From Acetivibrio clariflavus DSM 19732 (GTDB lineage Bacteria > Bacillota > Clostridia > Acetivibrionales > Acetivibrionaceae): 64,000 bases of DNA. The stretch is from the NCBI RefSeq assembly GCF_000237085.1, contig NC_016627.1, positions 4,030,118-4,094,117 on the forward strand. The letters run 5' to 3'. The notes under the pieces are model-generated. The model did not search any database. It was not told the origin of the DNA and was given only the letters and a program-made list of their open reading frames with translations. The first letter of the stretch is position 1; every line of letters begins with the position of its first letter. This document shows, piece by piece, positions 55,611 through 64,000 of this stretch. The position numbers and the translations under genes are program-made.

Positions 55611-57077
55611 GATTGTGAAAAAAACTCTGTAAAATAAGCTTTCTATGATAAATATAAAATCATAGGAGGCTTTTTTATGGCAAAAAGAAGACGAGAACCC
55701 ATGAGTGAGGGCAAAAAGAACATTATTGCAGGTTTAATTCAGGAGTATGATATTAAAACAGCAGAAGATATCCAGAATGCTTTAAAGGACCTACTAGGCA
55801 GTACTATACAAGCTATATTAGAAGCAGAAATGGATGAACATTTAGGGTATGAACCGTATGAACGATCAGAGAATTCAAATTCTCGTAACGGGAAGAAGAG
55901 TAAAACTATTCGCAGTAAATATGGTGAGATGGAAATTGATGTTCCGCAAGATCGTGAGAGCTCATTCGAGCCTAAAATAGTTCGTAAGCGACAAAAAGAT
56001 ATTTCAGGAATTGAGGACAAAATCATAGCCATGTATGCAAAAGGACTTACAACAAAGGAGATATCTGTGCAAATTGAGGATATCTATGGATTTGAAGTCA
56101 GTGAAGGCATGGTTTCAAATATCACTAACAAGTTACTTCCTGAAATTGAGGAATGGCAAAGACGTCCTTTATCTAGCGTTTATCCTATTGTTTTTATAGA
56201 CGCTGTACACTTTTCTGTCAGGGATAACGGAATTATACGCAAGCTTGCAGCGTACACAATACTAGGGATTAATGAAGAAGGGAAAAAAGAGGTTTTAACA
56301 ATCCAGATAGGAGAAAATGAGAGCAGCAAATATTAGCTAAACGTTTTAAATGAACTTAAAAATCGAGGAGTAAAAGATATCCTTGTGCTATGTGCTGATG
56401 GATTAACAGGAATTAAGGAATCAATAGCTGTGGCGTATCCTCAGACAGAGTACCAGCGTTGTATAGTACACCAGGTTAGGAACACGCCAAAATATGTAGC
56501 GGATAAGGACAAAAAGGCATTTGCAGCAGACTTAAAGAGTATTTACCAAGCGCCATCTGAAGAAGCAGGATACGCGCAAATGAAGGAAGTAACAGAGAAG
56601 TGGCAAGAGCATTATCCCAATGCCATGAAGAGTTGGACAGCAAATTGGGATGTAATCAGCCCAATATTTAAGTTTTCGGCAGATGTGAGAAAGGTTATAT
56701 ATACTACCAACGCAATTGAGAGTCTAAATAGCACATACCGACGTCTAAACAGCAAAAGAAGTGTATTTCCAAGCGACACTGCACTATTAAAAGCTTTATA
56801 TTTAGCAACATTTGAAGTTACCAAAAAGTGGACATTACCTATAAGGAATTGGGGTAAGGTCTATGGTGAGTTATCTATCATGTATGAGGGTAGGTTGCCG
56901 TAGCAAAAAGAAAATGGCCAGTCAAGAGTAAATAAACGCCCTTTTTCAAGGGCGCTCTTGACATGCCATTTTCTTTTCACTATATTATAACCAAGGGCTT
57001 GTAAGCCATAATCTGACTTACAAGCCCCATTGAAAATTATCATAGAAAGTCAATTTACAGAAAAAGTTTCACACATC
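55611..57077 (+). mobile_element. IS256-family insertion sequence
   Basis: Imperfect inverted repeats GATTGTGAAAAAAACTCTG (55611 on) and the complement of the right end (57077 back: GATGTGTGAAACTTTTTCTG) both continue to CTTTCTATGATAA. The transposase gene fills the element. A hairpin (GCCCTTTTTCAAGGGC near 56938-56953) follows the gene. Confidence 0.8.
55677..56903 (+). pseudogene. IS256-family transposase with one amber codon
   Basis: One frame of 408 codons from ATG 55677 (AGGAGG upstream) to 56903 is broken only by TAG at 56334-56336, in SSKY-stop-LNVLNELKNRGVKDI. Family members have Trp there (TGG to TAG). All catalytic residues are present: D in IDAVHFSVRD, D in LCADGLTGIKES and E in TNAIESLNSTYRR, plus RCIVHQVRN. 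Fragments 55677-56336 and 56385-56903 are the two halves. Without suppression it is inactive. Confidence 0.85.
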
Positions 57078-57207
57078 CAAAATAACTGGGATGTTATAAG
57101 TCCATTTTTCAAATTTCCAGAAGAAATACGAAAAATAATTTATACTACAAATATAATTGAAGGACTACATCGTCAGTTTCGTAAGGTCACAAAAACAAAA
57201 ACACATG
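57078..57207 (+). pseudogene. Fragment of a second, different IS256-family transposase
   Basis: The frame reads [20 protein letters not shown], then [17 protein letters not shown], the segment around the catalytic Glu in another mutator-type transposase. It is cut on the left by the IS256 element end and on the right by the IS21 element, so the order of insertion can be read. Confidence 0.75.
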
Positions 57208-57270
57208 TAAATGTCAATAAAAATTTAGGTCAGTTACCGGAGTAAAATTAGGCCACCAATTCATAAAAAA

Positions 57271-58029
57271 TTAAATAACATCAGGCTGTTTCGAAAGAGC
57301 CTGCTTAAACCTGTAGCTTTCCCCATTAATGTTCAGTATGTGTGCATTATGGGTCAAACGGTCAAGCAAGGCAGCTGTCATTTGTTCATCACCTAACACC
57401 TCCGTCCATTTTGGAAATTCTAAGTTCGTTGTTATAATCAGGCTGCCTCTCTCATATCGGGAAGAACAAAACTGAAAGAGCAATTCTGCCCCGACTTTAC
57501 TGAAAGGTACATAGCCTAATTCATCTAAAATCACTAAATGCGGTGCCAGCCATTGTTTTTCAAGTTTATTGAGACGATATTCCTGCTGAGCGGCAAGCAG
57601 TTCATTAATTAAACCGGCTGCAGTGTAGAACTTTACTTTCATGCCCTGTCGGCACGCCTCATAACCAAGAGCAATTGCAATATGGGTTTTACCAACTCCA
57701 GAGTTGCCTATCAACAGGACATTTTCTTTTCTTCGGATATATTCTCCCTTCATAAGTTTAAGTACCTTTGGTTTGTTCAGGGATGGTATAGCAAGAAAGT
57801 CAATGCTCTCAAGGGTTTTGATTACTGGAAAGCTTGCTTGTCGTATTCCTCTCTGGATACGATTATTTTCCCGTTGGTGTACTTCCTGCTCTAGTACGCA
57901 CAACAGGTATTCTTCATAATCCAGATTATTGTCCGCTGCTTCTCTTGCTAAGGATTCATAGGTTTTTGCAGCCTGAGGCATTTTCAGCTTTTTCAAATAA
58001 GCTTCGATTAACATTTTGTTAACCGGCAT
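57271..58029 (-). CDS. istB: IS21-family helper ATPase IstB
   Basis: A 252-residue AAA+ ATPase of the IstB/DnaC type, with Walker A GNSGVGKTHIA, Walker B LVILDELGYVPF and an arginine-finger region (LLDRLTHNAHIL). It assists the IstA transposase in target selection. AGGAGGTGG precedes the ATG, which overlaps the istA stop by one base (TAATG), giving coupled translation. It is intact. Confidence 0.93.
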   Translation of the reverse strand: MPVNKMLIEAYLKKLKMPQAAKTYESLAREAADNNLDYEEYLLCVLEQEVHQRENNRIQRGIRQASFPVIKTLESIDFLAIPSLNKPKVLKLMKGEYIRRKENVLLIGNSGVGKTHIAIALGYEACRQGMKVKFYTAAGLINELLAAQQEYRLNKLEKQWLAPHLVILDELGYVPFSKVGAELLFQFCSSRYERGSLIITTNLEFPKWTEVLGDEQMTAALLDRLTHNAHILNINGESYRFKQALSKQPDVI

Positions 58030-59516
58030 TATTGTCCACCTCCTGACATGAGAATTTTATATTTGCTAAGATCAGGGGGAATTACAACTACCTCGGGGAT
58101 ATTATTAAGCTTGTCTTTACTGACAGGATTCATCTTAGGCCTATTTGAAACTAATAGCTGCCCCAATATGTTCAATACACCGTCATAACCATATACATTG
58201 TATGCCATAGCAGTTTCAACGGCTTCTGTCACTAACGCAGGCGGATAATCCCTGTGCAGCATAAGTATTCTTACAAATTCTCGGTTACCTTTTGGACTTC
58301 TGGCATTTAAGATCCGGCGATATTGTTCATAAATAGGTGCCATAGTTTGGGGCTTGTATACTTTTGTGTTGTCTAATGCACGGGATTTTTGCAGTAGTAG
58401 TTCCAGATAGTGATCCAGTGTTATATGCTCCTGATTTCGGCCATATATCCTGGGATGGCTCGCTATTATTGCTCCTTTGTATAGTATTTTTACTTCATTT
58501 GCTGTTGCTCTAACAGTGACTTTCTCTCCCACATATACCGTGGGAACAGAGTATCGGTTTGTTTCAAACTGCACCATAGAATAGCGATTTACCTTTGCCT
58601 CTTTATACCTTGCACCATCAAACCTTATAGCCGGCAATGGCCTCAATGCAGCCTTTTCAGCCTCCCATTTCGGATTCTTTTCCAGAAGTTTAACACATTC
58701 TTTATGCAGATATTCATTCAATTCCTCAAAGGAATCAACCTCAGGGTAGGGAACGAAAAACCTTCGGACAGCTTCTTTACCCGCATTTTCTACACCACCT
58801 TTATCACTCCCTTTTGCTGGTCGGCAAAATGTGGATTCATAAAGGTAATGGGTACGTAAAGAAATGAACTGTTCCTGCTCTTCTCTGTTACTGCCTTCAA
58901 GTATTTTCTTTACTGCTGTCTTCAAGTTATCATACGCTATTTTGTATGGCACCCCGTTCATAAACTCAAAACATTTGATGTGTCCATCAAAGAAAGCTTC
59001 TTGTTTTTCAAAGGGATATGCTCTTACATAAAAACCGCCTGAGCCTCTCAGTTTCATTACAAAAATATGTGCCTTAGTCTCCTTGCCTTTAAGGTAAAAA
59101 TATGCTTCTGTCCAATCTACTTCTGCATAAGTTCCTAATTCAAATTCCAGTGGTAGAAAAGCTTCTTTTTGTTTTCTATATTCCTTCCTAAGAAGATAGT
59201 CCATTACCGTATTATATCCATCTGTAAAGCCTTCTGATTTTAGTATTTCAAATATTTTTGTTCCTGTGTGACGTTGCTTACGATGTCTGGTTTTATCCTC
59301 TTTTATTATCTGTTTAATTAAAGGGATGTATGGACCTAATACAGGATGTTTACGTTCTTTAGTTAACTTATATTTTGGCGGTTTTGATTCTTCCATAGAA
59401 ATATATTTCGAGATTGTATCCCTATGTATTCCAGTTCTTCGACTTATTTCTCTTATACTTAGGTCTTCCATAAAGTACATTTTTCTGATATCCTCTAATT
59501 GTGCCATCTTAATCAT
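58029..59516 (-). CDS. istA: IS21-family transposase IstA
   Basis: A 495-residue transposase with an N-terminal helix-turn-helix (EDLSIREISRRTGIHRDTIS), a retroviral-integrase-type catalytic core (D in YAEVDWTEAYF, D in YKIAYDNLKTAV, E in KGGVENAGKEAVRRFF) and a C-terminal beta domain. AGGAGGAAAGGAT precedes the ATG. Full length and intact, so the element is probably active. Confidence 0.93.
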   Translation of the reverse strand: MIKMAQLEDIRKMYFMEDLSIREISRRTGIHRDTISKYISMEESKPPKYKLTKERKHPVLGPYIPLIKQIIKEDKTRHRKQRHTGTKIFEILKSEGFTDGYNTVMDYLLRKEYRKQKEAFLPLEFELGTYAEVDWTEAYFYLKGKETKAHIFVMKLRGSGGFYVRAYPFEKQEAFFDGHIKCFEFMNGVPYKIAYDNLKTAVKKILEGSNREEQEQFISLRTHYLYESTFCRPAKGSDKGGVENAGKEAVRRFFVPYPEVDSFEELNEYLHKECVKLLEKNPKWEAEKAALRPLPAIRFDGARYKEAKVNRYSMVQFETNRYSVPTVYVGEKVTVRATANEVKILYKGAIIASHPRIYGRNQEHITLDHYLELLLQKSRALDNTKVYKPQTMAPIYEQYRRILNARSPKGNREFVRILMLHRDYPPALVTEAVETAMAYNVYGYDGVLNILGQLLVSNRPKMNPVSKDKLNNIPEVVVIPPDLSKYKILMSGGGQ

Positions 59517-59824
59517 ATCCTTTCCTCCTGTACGATGATGCTGTCAACATAATCATACAGGAAAATTTGATTAAGGTGGCCTATTTTTTTACCGGTATGT
59601 GGTACAATTTTAGAATAGCATTAACATTGTAACAATTGTATAAAAAGCACATATTTGAAATTCCAAAGAAAAATACATATAACTTCTATAAAAACTGTCA
59701 TAACTTATAAACGGCACGCTGTATATCCTTTTGTATAGACTATTTTTGCGCATTACAGCATAAAAGCATGTCAATACAAAAAACTTAGCATATCATTCTT
59801 CATAAACACACTATAAGAGTAAAA

Positions 59825-59852
59825 CCCCGAAACTGTATTACTACAGCCGGGG
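59825..59852 (-). terminator. Cassette-type terminator after the SUKH-3 gene
   Basis: CCCCG/CGGGG with an inner CTGTA/TACAG stem, followed on the minus strand by TTTTA. It starts 9 nt beyond the stop of the immunity gene. Gap 59598-59824 shows nothing else. Confidence 0.8.
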
Positions 59853-59860
59853 CTTCATAG

Positions 59861-60310
59861 TTATTCTTTAATATTTTGCCAAGCCATGCAACTTTTATAG
59901 TTCAAAATAGATTCTAAAGCCTCTTCAAAATTATTTCCATGCTTTCCATTATCACAAAATACTTTCCCTGTTTCAGATATCATTAGAAACAGATTTCGGT
60001 TATGCAATTCTCCCACAATAACAAGTTCTTCCTTGGCAAGTTCTTCAAACTGAGCAACAATTCTTCTATCTCCAGCATCTCCTAATGCTTGTATTGGATT
60101 CGTATTGTGAACAATAACTTCTGATTTAATATCTGGATGATGTATTCTAAATTCTAGCATTCCATATTCTTGTAAAAACTCCTTTACTTTTGGAAATACT
60201 TTAAAACCTCTTGATTCAATTAACCTTTCTAATTCTGTTGTATCAATTTTCCTATTTTCATACCATCCTGATTTTATTAATAATTCTTTAGTTGATTGTG
60301 AAAATGGCAT
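59861..60310 (-). CDS. SUKH-3 family immunity protein
   Basis: A 149-residue protein with the SUKH-3 pattern: an N-terminal GWYENRKIDTTELERLIESR, a central beta region and a C-terminal NFEEALESILN helix. SUKH proteins neutralise the toxin encoded next to them. AGGAG lies 12 nt before the ATG, and the start is 12 nt after the deaminase-toxin stop, so the pair is co-transcribed. Confidence 0.85.
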   Translation of the reverse strand: MPFSQSTKELLIKSGWYENRKIDTTELERLIESRGFKVFPKVKEFLQEYGMLEFRIHHPDIKSEVIVHNTNPIQALGDAGDRRIVAQFEELAKEELVIVGELHNRNLFLMISETGKVFCDNGKHGNNFEEALESILNYKSCMAWQNIKE

Positions 60311-60322
60311 AGTTTATCACTC

Positions 60323-61936
60323 CTAATCCATTATTATTCGTGCAGACTCAATAAGTGATTTAAATGTTTCTTTACAATTAAAACACAATTCCGCATAACT
60401 ACCATCATTATACTTTATGGTTCTCAGCATAACATTCTCAACTTTGACCCCACTTAGAATTGCATTTCGCATTGCCCACACTTCGGCACAATTTTCGATG
60501 CTCCAGTCAGGTTCAAAACTAGGTGACCCATCTGGTGCTTTTATTGTCCCTTTTGCTGCCTTCTCTTTTGCAGCTATAAGCATCTCTCTAAATTTATCCA
60601 TTTCAGTAATAATTTCATCTTTCGTAACACCAAGTTCTGAGAAGTGTTCTGGGTACTTTGTGAACAATTCATCAATAAAGCTGTCACTATATAAAGTTTC
60701 TAAGTTATGTTTCGTGTATAATTCAGCAATTTCATCTCGATTTTTTCCAACAACATCAATGATATCATCACCTATACTTGGATTAGAATCCCAAACCCGA
60801 TTAAAGCCATAAGTATGTTTCATTATATTCCCTGGATCAGTTTTGTCAACAGCCATAGCAATTTTTTGTGGAATAAAAATTCTGCCATCAGCAGTTTTTA
60901 AAATAATACTTCCGTCTTTAATTGCATTCCTCAAAACGGTTGTGGATGTTTTAGCTATATTTATAGCTTCAGCTATATTCTCTGCCGCTTCGCGTCCAAC
61001 AATTCCAAGTTTATCATAATCAGATGGTTTAATACCTAAATCATCTAGTTTTTCTATCAAATCTGGGTCGATGTTTTTAGAGATGGCATCAACTGCTTCC
61101 TTACCATGCTTTGATATAACCCTTGCCGCATCATCTTTATACCTTGTTATTGCATCTACTGCATCATCTTTGTACTTCGATACTGCTTCTATTATTTCAT
61201 CCTGATAATTTGAATTCTTAAAGGCTTCTAAAAATTCATCAGAATAATTGTATAAATCATCCCCTAGTTTGACAAGCTTCCTTAACTCATCATCGGTAAA
61301 GTTAAATATTTTCTTCACGTTCTCTAGCCAATCCAGGCTATCTTTACCCATTCTTTCTGCAAATTCTTTTATAACATCATCCGATACTCCCAACTTCCTT
61401 ATTTTCTTAATTGTTCTATAAACATCGTAAGCTTCTGCATTTTTTGTAATATTTTTAGCAACGCTTTCTCCAAATATTTCTGTGAGCTTTTTCAATGCTA
61501 ACCTTTTGGCAAAGTATTTTAGCAGACTTGATAGTCCAAAGGTGGCTAATGTTAATCCAATATTCCATAACAGATCTTCTATAAGTTCCTGCCCGGCTTC
61601 ATAGTCACCATTTTTATAGTCCTTGTATAGACTTATCGTATTCCACAGGCTATAAAGCGCTAAGCCAAGAAAAACAAGTCCTACAATTATTGTTATTACT
61701 CCCAGAATCCTGCTTATTGCCAGCGCTTTTATTCCTAATGATATCAATTTTACAGACTCTACTACATCCGCTATTCCGAATCCTAAATTAGCAAGGAATG
61801 CAAGGTCTGCCTTTATAGATGACGAGCCTCCAGCAATGCCTCCACTTATCATGTAGCCTGCTGCACCACTGTCATCCATTACAATATATCCTGCTCCGCT
61901 CCAGTCACCTACTTGAACTTCTTCGGCAACTACCAT
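60323..61936 (-). CDS. Polymorphic toxin C-terminal part with YwqJ-type deaminase domain
   Basis: A 537-residue frame. The N-terminal part contains Gly-rich sequence (AAGYMISGGIAGGSSS) and two membrane-spanning segments (near 65-115), typical of pre-toxin regions. A long helical linker with repeats (EAVSKYKDDAVDAITRYKDD) follows. The last 65 residues carry the deaminase zinc-site pattern: ENCAEVWAMRNAI and LCFNCKETF. Deaminases of this kind act on nucleic acids or nucleotides in target cells. No ribosome site precedes ATG 61936 and the frame is open further upstream without a secretion module, so this is probably an orphan tip of a formerly longer toxin. Confidence 0.75.
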   Translation of the reverse strand: MVVAEEVQVGDWSGAGYIVMDDSGAAGYMISGGIAGGSSSIKADLAFLANLGFGIADVVESVKLISLGIKALAISRILGVITIIVGLVFLGLALYSLWNTISLYKDYKNGDYEAGQELIEDLLWNIGLTLATFGLSSLLKYFAKRLALKKLTEIFGESVAKNITKNAEAYDVYRTIKKIRKLGVSDDVIKEFAERMGKDSLDWLENVKKIFNFTDDELRKLVKLGDDLYNYSDEFLEAFKNSNYQDEIIEAVSKYKDDAVDAITRYKDDAARVISKHGKEAVDAISKNIDPDLIEKLDDLGIKPSDYDKLGIVGREAAENIAEAINIAKTSTTVLRNAIKDGSIILKTADGRIFIPQKIAMAVDKTDPGNIMKHTYGFNRVWDSNPSIGDDIIDVVGKNRDEIAELYTKHNLETLYSDSFIDELFTKYPEHFSELGVTKDEIITEMDKFREMLIAAKEKAAKGTIKAPDGSPSFEPDWSIENCAEVWAMRNAILSGVKVENVMLRTIKYNDGSYAELCFNCKETFKSLIESARIIMD

Positions 61937-62054
61937 TATTATTTCGCTGTTTACTGCATTGCTTATTTCTTCTATTAGATATTTATATTTAAAATATATT
62001 TAAATACAATATAAATTTTTTTACTTAACAGCCCATATTATTTTTTCATAAGTA

Positions 62055-62088
62055 AAACCCCGATGCTGCATTGCTACAGCCGGGGTTT
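62055..62088 (-). terminator. Cassette-type terminator after the decayed SUKH-3 gene
   Basis: AAACCCCG/CGGGGTTT with an inner CTGTAGC/GCTGCA-like stem. Its sequence is close to the hairpin at 59825-59852. Confidence 0.75.
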
Positions 62089-62108
62089 ACATCCTAATTT
62101 CTATATAA

Positions 62109-62582
62109 CTACAGATATTGCCATGCTACTATCCTCTTTTTTAATGGGTTACATAAAGTTTCCCAAGCTTCCCATGCGTTATCGCCCAATTTACCTGAAT
62201 CGCAAAAAAACTTTCCACTTTCCTATACCATTAGCCACATATTCCCATTACTTATCTTACCTACTATTATCATCTTCTCTTTTGCAAATTCCTCAAATGG
62301 AGTGGTGCAATAGTAATCTCCAGCATCACCTAAAGCTTTAAAGACGTTTGTATGATGTAAGTCATATTTTCTGAAATTATATTTTTGTATAATTTCTTTT
62401 GCATGAGGATTAGGAACAGCTATCTCTAGCATAGCAAACTCAGCAAAAAACTCTTTCACTGCCAAGAAAATTTCAAACTTCCTTTCTACCAACAATTTCA
62501 AAATATCTTCTATATCAATTCTTCTTTCTTCAAACCAGCCTGCTTTTTTTAGAATTTGCATTGCATTTTATTTATAACTCAT
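62109..62582 (-). pseudogene. Second SUKH-3 immunity gene, two nonsense codons
   Basis: From ATG 62582 (GGGAGGAAT upstream) the frame is MSYK-TAA-NAMQILKKAGWFEERRID, later MWLMV-TAG-ESGKFFCDSGKLGDNAWEA, ending at TAG 62109, 158 codons in all. It aligns along its length with the gene at 59861-60310 (FKALGDAGDYYCTTPFEEFA). Both stops are simple substitutions, so the gene has decayed after its toxin lost function. Confidence 0.8.
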
Positions 62583-62593
62583 TTTATTCCTCC

Positions 62594-62974
62594 CTAATCA
62601 CTTATTATTCTTCCAAATTCTATTAAATTTTTAAATGTACGTTGACAGTTTTGGCAAAGCTCAGCAAATTCTCCACTTTCATAGCTTATTGTCCTCAACA
62701 CTATATTTTCAAGCTTTACACCACTTAATATAGCATTTCTTACCGCCCAAACCTCTGCACAATTTTCTATACTCCTACCCACTTCAAAACTTGCAGTACC
62801 GTCAAGAGCAAAAATTTTATAAAGGAATGGTACTGCCTCAGCTTTTGCATTTCTTAGAATCGTTCTTAATTCTACCATTTCAAATTTTATAACATGTTCT
62901 AATGCAGGTCCCATCATTTCGGAAGCAATCACATAGATAAAAACTCCAACTGTGCAACAACACAGTTGGGGCAA
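62594..62974 (-). pseudogene. Truncated second YwqJ-type deaminase toxin tip
   Basis: The last 60 residues (FEVGRSIENCAEVWAVRNAI to GRIISD, with LCQNCQRTFKNL) match the toxin tip at 60323-61936. Upstream only about 35 related residues remain before unrelated sequence that overlaps a terminator (PQLCCCTVGV). No start site is seen. The catalytic residues are still present. Confidence 0.75.
62947..62970 (-). terminator. Terminator after the pentapeptide-repeat gene
   Basis: CCAACTGTG/CACAGTTGG forms a 9-bp stem with a 6-nt loop, followed on the minus strand by AGTTTTTATC. It lies 40 nt after the stop of the 63010-63600 gene. Confidence 0.8.
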
Positions 62975-63009
62975 ATAATTAAGAATTTTGACCTATGGTT
63001 AAACATATT

Positions 63010-63600
63010 TTATAATGAAGCTTTTTCAATTAACCATTTAATTATATCATCACCTTCTATTCTTTTAGGATTATCTTTTGTTCCAATAAAGACATAGTCC
63101 GAGTATATCTCTTCAATGCCTTTTGCACCCTTAAAATTTGTTTCAAATAGCAATGTTCCAGTTAATACTGCACTGGTCAGATCTACATTTTGAAGGTTCG
63201 CATTACTTAAATCTGAACCTCTAAATACTGCACCTCTTAAATCCGAATCTGATAAATCTGAATTGCCTAAGTCTGCATAACTAAAAGATGTTTTAATTGC
63301 TTTACAATTTTTCATTTTTGAATGTCTTAATAAAGCATAATCAAATACAGCTTTACTCAAAACCGATTCTGATAAGTCGGCTTTAAAAAATGATGATTCC
63401 AAAAAATAACACGAATACATATCATTTTCTTTTAAATTACAATTGTCAAAATTTACTTTAACCAAATGAGCATTACATAACTTTTTTCTATTAATTGTAC
63501 ATCTATTAAAACTGATATTTTCAACTTCTATTTTTTTACCAATAAATCCGTTTGATTCAACCCATTTTTGATGTTCTTCCACTAACTTTTTCAATTCCAT
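63010..63600 (-). CDS. Pentapeptide-repeat protein, probable immunity protein
   Basis: A 196-residue protein with about 20 pentapeptide repeats of the A(D/N)LSx form (for example SDLSDSDLRGAVFRGSDLSN and ANLQNVDLTSAVLTG), which fold into a right-handed beta-helix. It begins 21 nt after the stop of a toxin C-terminus, with GGAAGGTG upstream. By position it is the cognate immunity protein; the mechanism is inference. Confidence 0.8.
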   Translation of the reverse strand: MELKKLVEEHQKWVESNGFIGKKIEVENISFNRCTINRKKLCNAHLVKVNFDNCNLKENDMYSCYFLESSFFKADLSESVLSKAVFDYALLRHSKMKNCKAIKTSFSYADLGNSDLSDSDLRGAVFRGSDLSNANLQNVDLTSAVLTGTLLFETNFKGAKGIEEIYSDYVFIGTKDNPKRIEGDDIIKWLIEKASL

Positions 63601-63621
63601 TTATCATCACCTTCCAACAAT

Positions 63622-64000
63622 TTATGGCCACCAGACAACTTTATGGGATAAACCTGCCATCTCAACTGCTTTTCTAACTTCATCTATATGTTCTTGAAAC
63701 ATTTTAGATGAATCGACTATCACATTTTCACCTTTACTTATAGATTCTCTTATATCATCCATTGCTTTTTCTAATGAATAACTCTTCGGAGCATATTGAG
63801 AATACCAACCCTTTATATCCCACTTTGTTCCAAAAGCATCTATAAACTCAGCACCTGCTGGATTTGGATCTCTTACGATAGGCCCTGTTATATCTCCTCT
63901 TACTTCTAGTTCTAGACCTATCTGTCTCTCAATCATTGATTTAGCATCAATTTGAAAGTTATGTGCCGGGTCCATTGCCAAAGCTTCATACTCACTTAGA
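63622..64000 (-). CDS. C-terminus of a polymorphic toxin, entering from the right edge
   Basis: The frame is open through the window edge (LSEYEALAMDPAHNFQIDAK...), so 63981 is not a real start. The visible 126 residues include a basic/acidic linker and a small domain with AEFIDAFGTKWDIKGW, whose D...DxK spacing resembles restriction-endonuclease-fold toxin tips, and a C-terminal helix-strand (EMAGLSHKVVWWP). It is followed by the pentapeptide-repeat gene. The toxin class is tentative. Confidence 0.7.
   Translation of the reverse strand, partial: LSEYEALAMDPAHNFQIDAKSMIERQIGLELEVRGDITGPIVRDPNPAGAEFIDAFGTKWDIKGWYSQYAPKSYSLEKAMDDIRESISKGENVIVDSSKMFQEHIDEVRKAVEMAGLSHKVVWWP

Larger units (their letters stand above)
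57235..59597 (-). mobile_element. IS21-family insertion sequence (istA-istB)
   Basis: Inverted terminal sequences share TACCGG...TAGGCCACC: TACCGG at 57235-57240 and, complementary, 59592-59597. True ends may lie some bases further out. The two genes overlap by TAATG. A deletion derivative of the same element is at 19078-19256. Confidence 0.8.

Overview
The window looks like the chromosome of a low-GC, spore-forming, anaerobic Firmicute of the cellulolytic Acetivibrio/Clostridium thermocellum type. The reasons are AT-rich DNA with strong AGGAGG ribosome sites, a complete spoIIE, an SLH-anchored surface protein, several copper-amine-oxidase-N (stalk) proteins, a BlaI/BlaR1 pair and many insertion sequences. 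The species assignment is inference.

Bases 1-15300 are mostly leftward genes: a siroheme nitrite/sulfite reductase cut by the left edge with three tandem 19-bp repeats upstream, a trans-sulfuration enzyme, a large membrane GGDEF-EAL protein, a P-loop kinase, a DUF4397 protein, a lipoprotein, an SPL-like radical SAM protein, an orphan sugar-binding lipoprotein, a WYL regulator with a DfsB/ClbS-family protein, and a slipin (SPFH) gene. Directly upstream of slipin lie tRNA-like pieces in permuted order (T-arm, acceptor 3' strand, tetraloop, acceptor 5' strand, D-arm, anticodon arm), one of the two most unusual features here. Bases 15300-36000 hold a BlaI/BlaR1 locus whose sensor is split by one in-frame TGA, a stalk protein, a CmpB-HD fusion, gene fossils (IS21, ABC ATPase, Hsp70), a giant SLH-VWA-lipase surface protein with a one-base frameshift and an IS just upstream, a PilZ-like protein, tRNA-Arg(CCG), spoIIE and a truncated CapA.

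Bases 36400-55200 are an accessory region built around three copies of a two-gene secreted module: a stalk protein whose stop codon overlaps (ATGA/GTGA) the start of an approximately 870-residue exported protein, with a nucleotidyltransferase following in copies 1 and 2. The outer parts of the two genes are almost identical in all copies, but about 0.7 kb across their junction (C-terminus of the stalk protein plus N-terminus of the large protein) has diverged strongly. This suggests homogenised flanks around a co-diversifying, probably interacting, pair. Between the copies are pseudogenes (GNAT acetyltransferase, membrane proteins, lipoprotein, toxin tail) and an IS91-type remnant.

Bases 55600-59600 carry an IS256-family element with one amber codon, a fragment of another IS256-type transposase, and an intact IS21-family istA/istB element. 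Bases 59800-64000 are the tail of a polymorphic-toxin locus: a toxin C-terminus entering from the right edge with a pentapeptide-repeat partner, then two YwqJ-type deaminase tips each followed by a SUKH-3 immunity gene (one pair decayed). Each unit ends in a terminator hairpin, and two of these hairpins are closely related in sequence.
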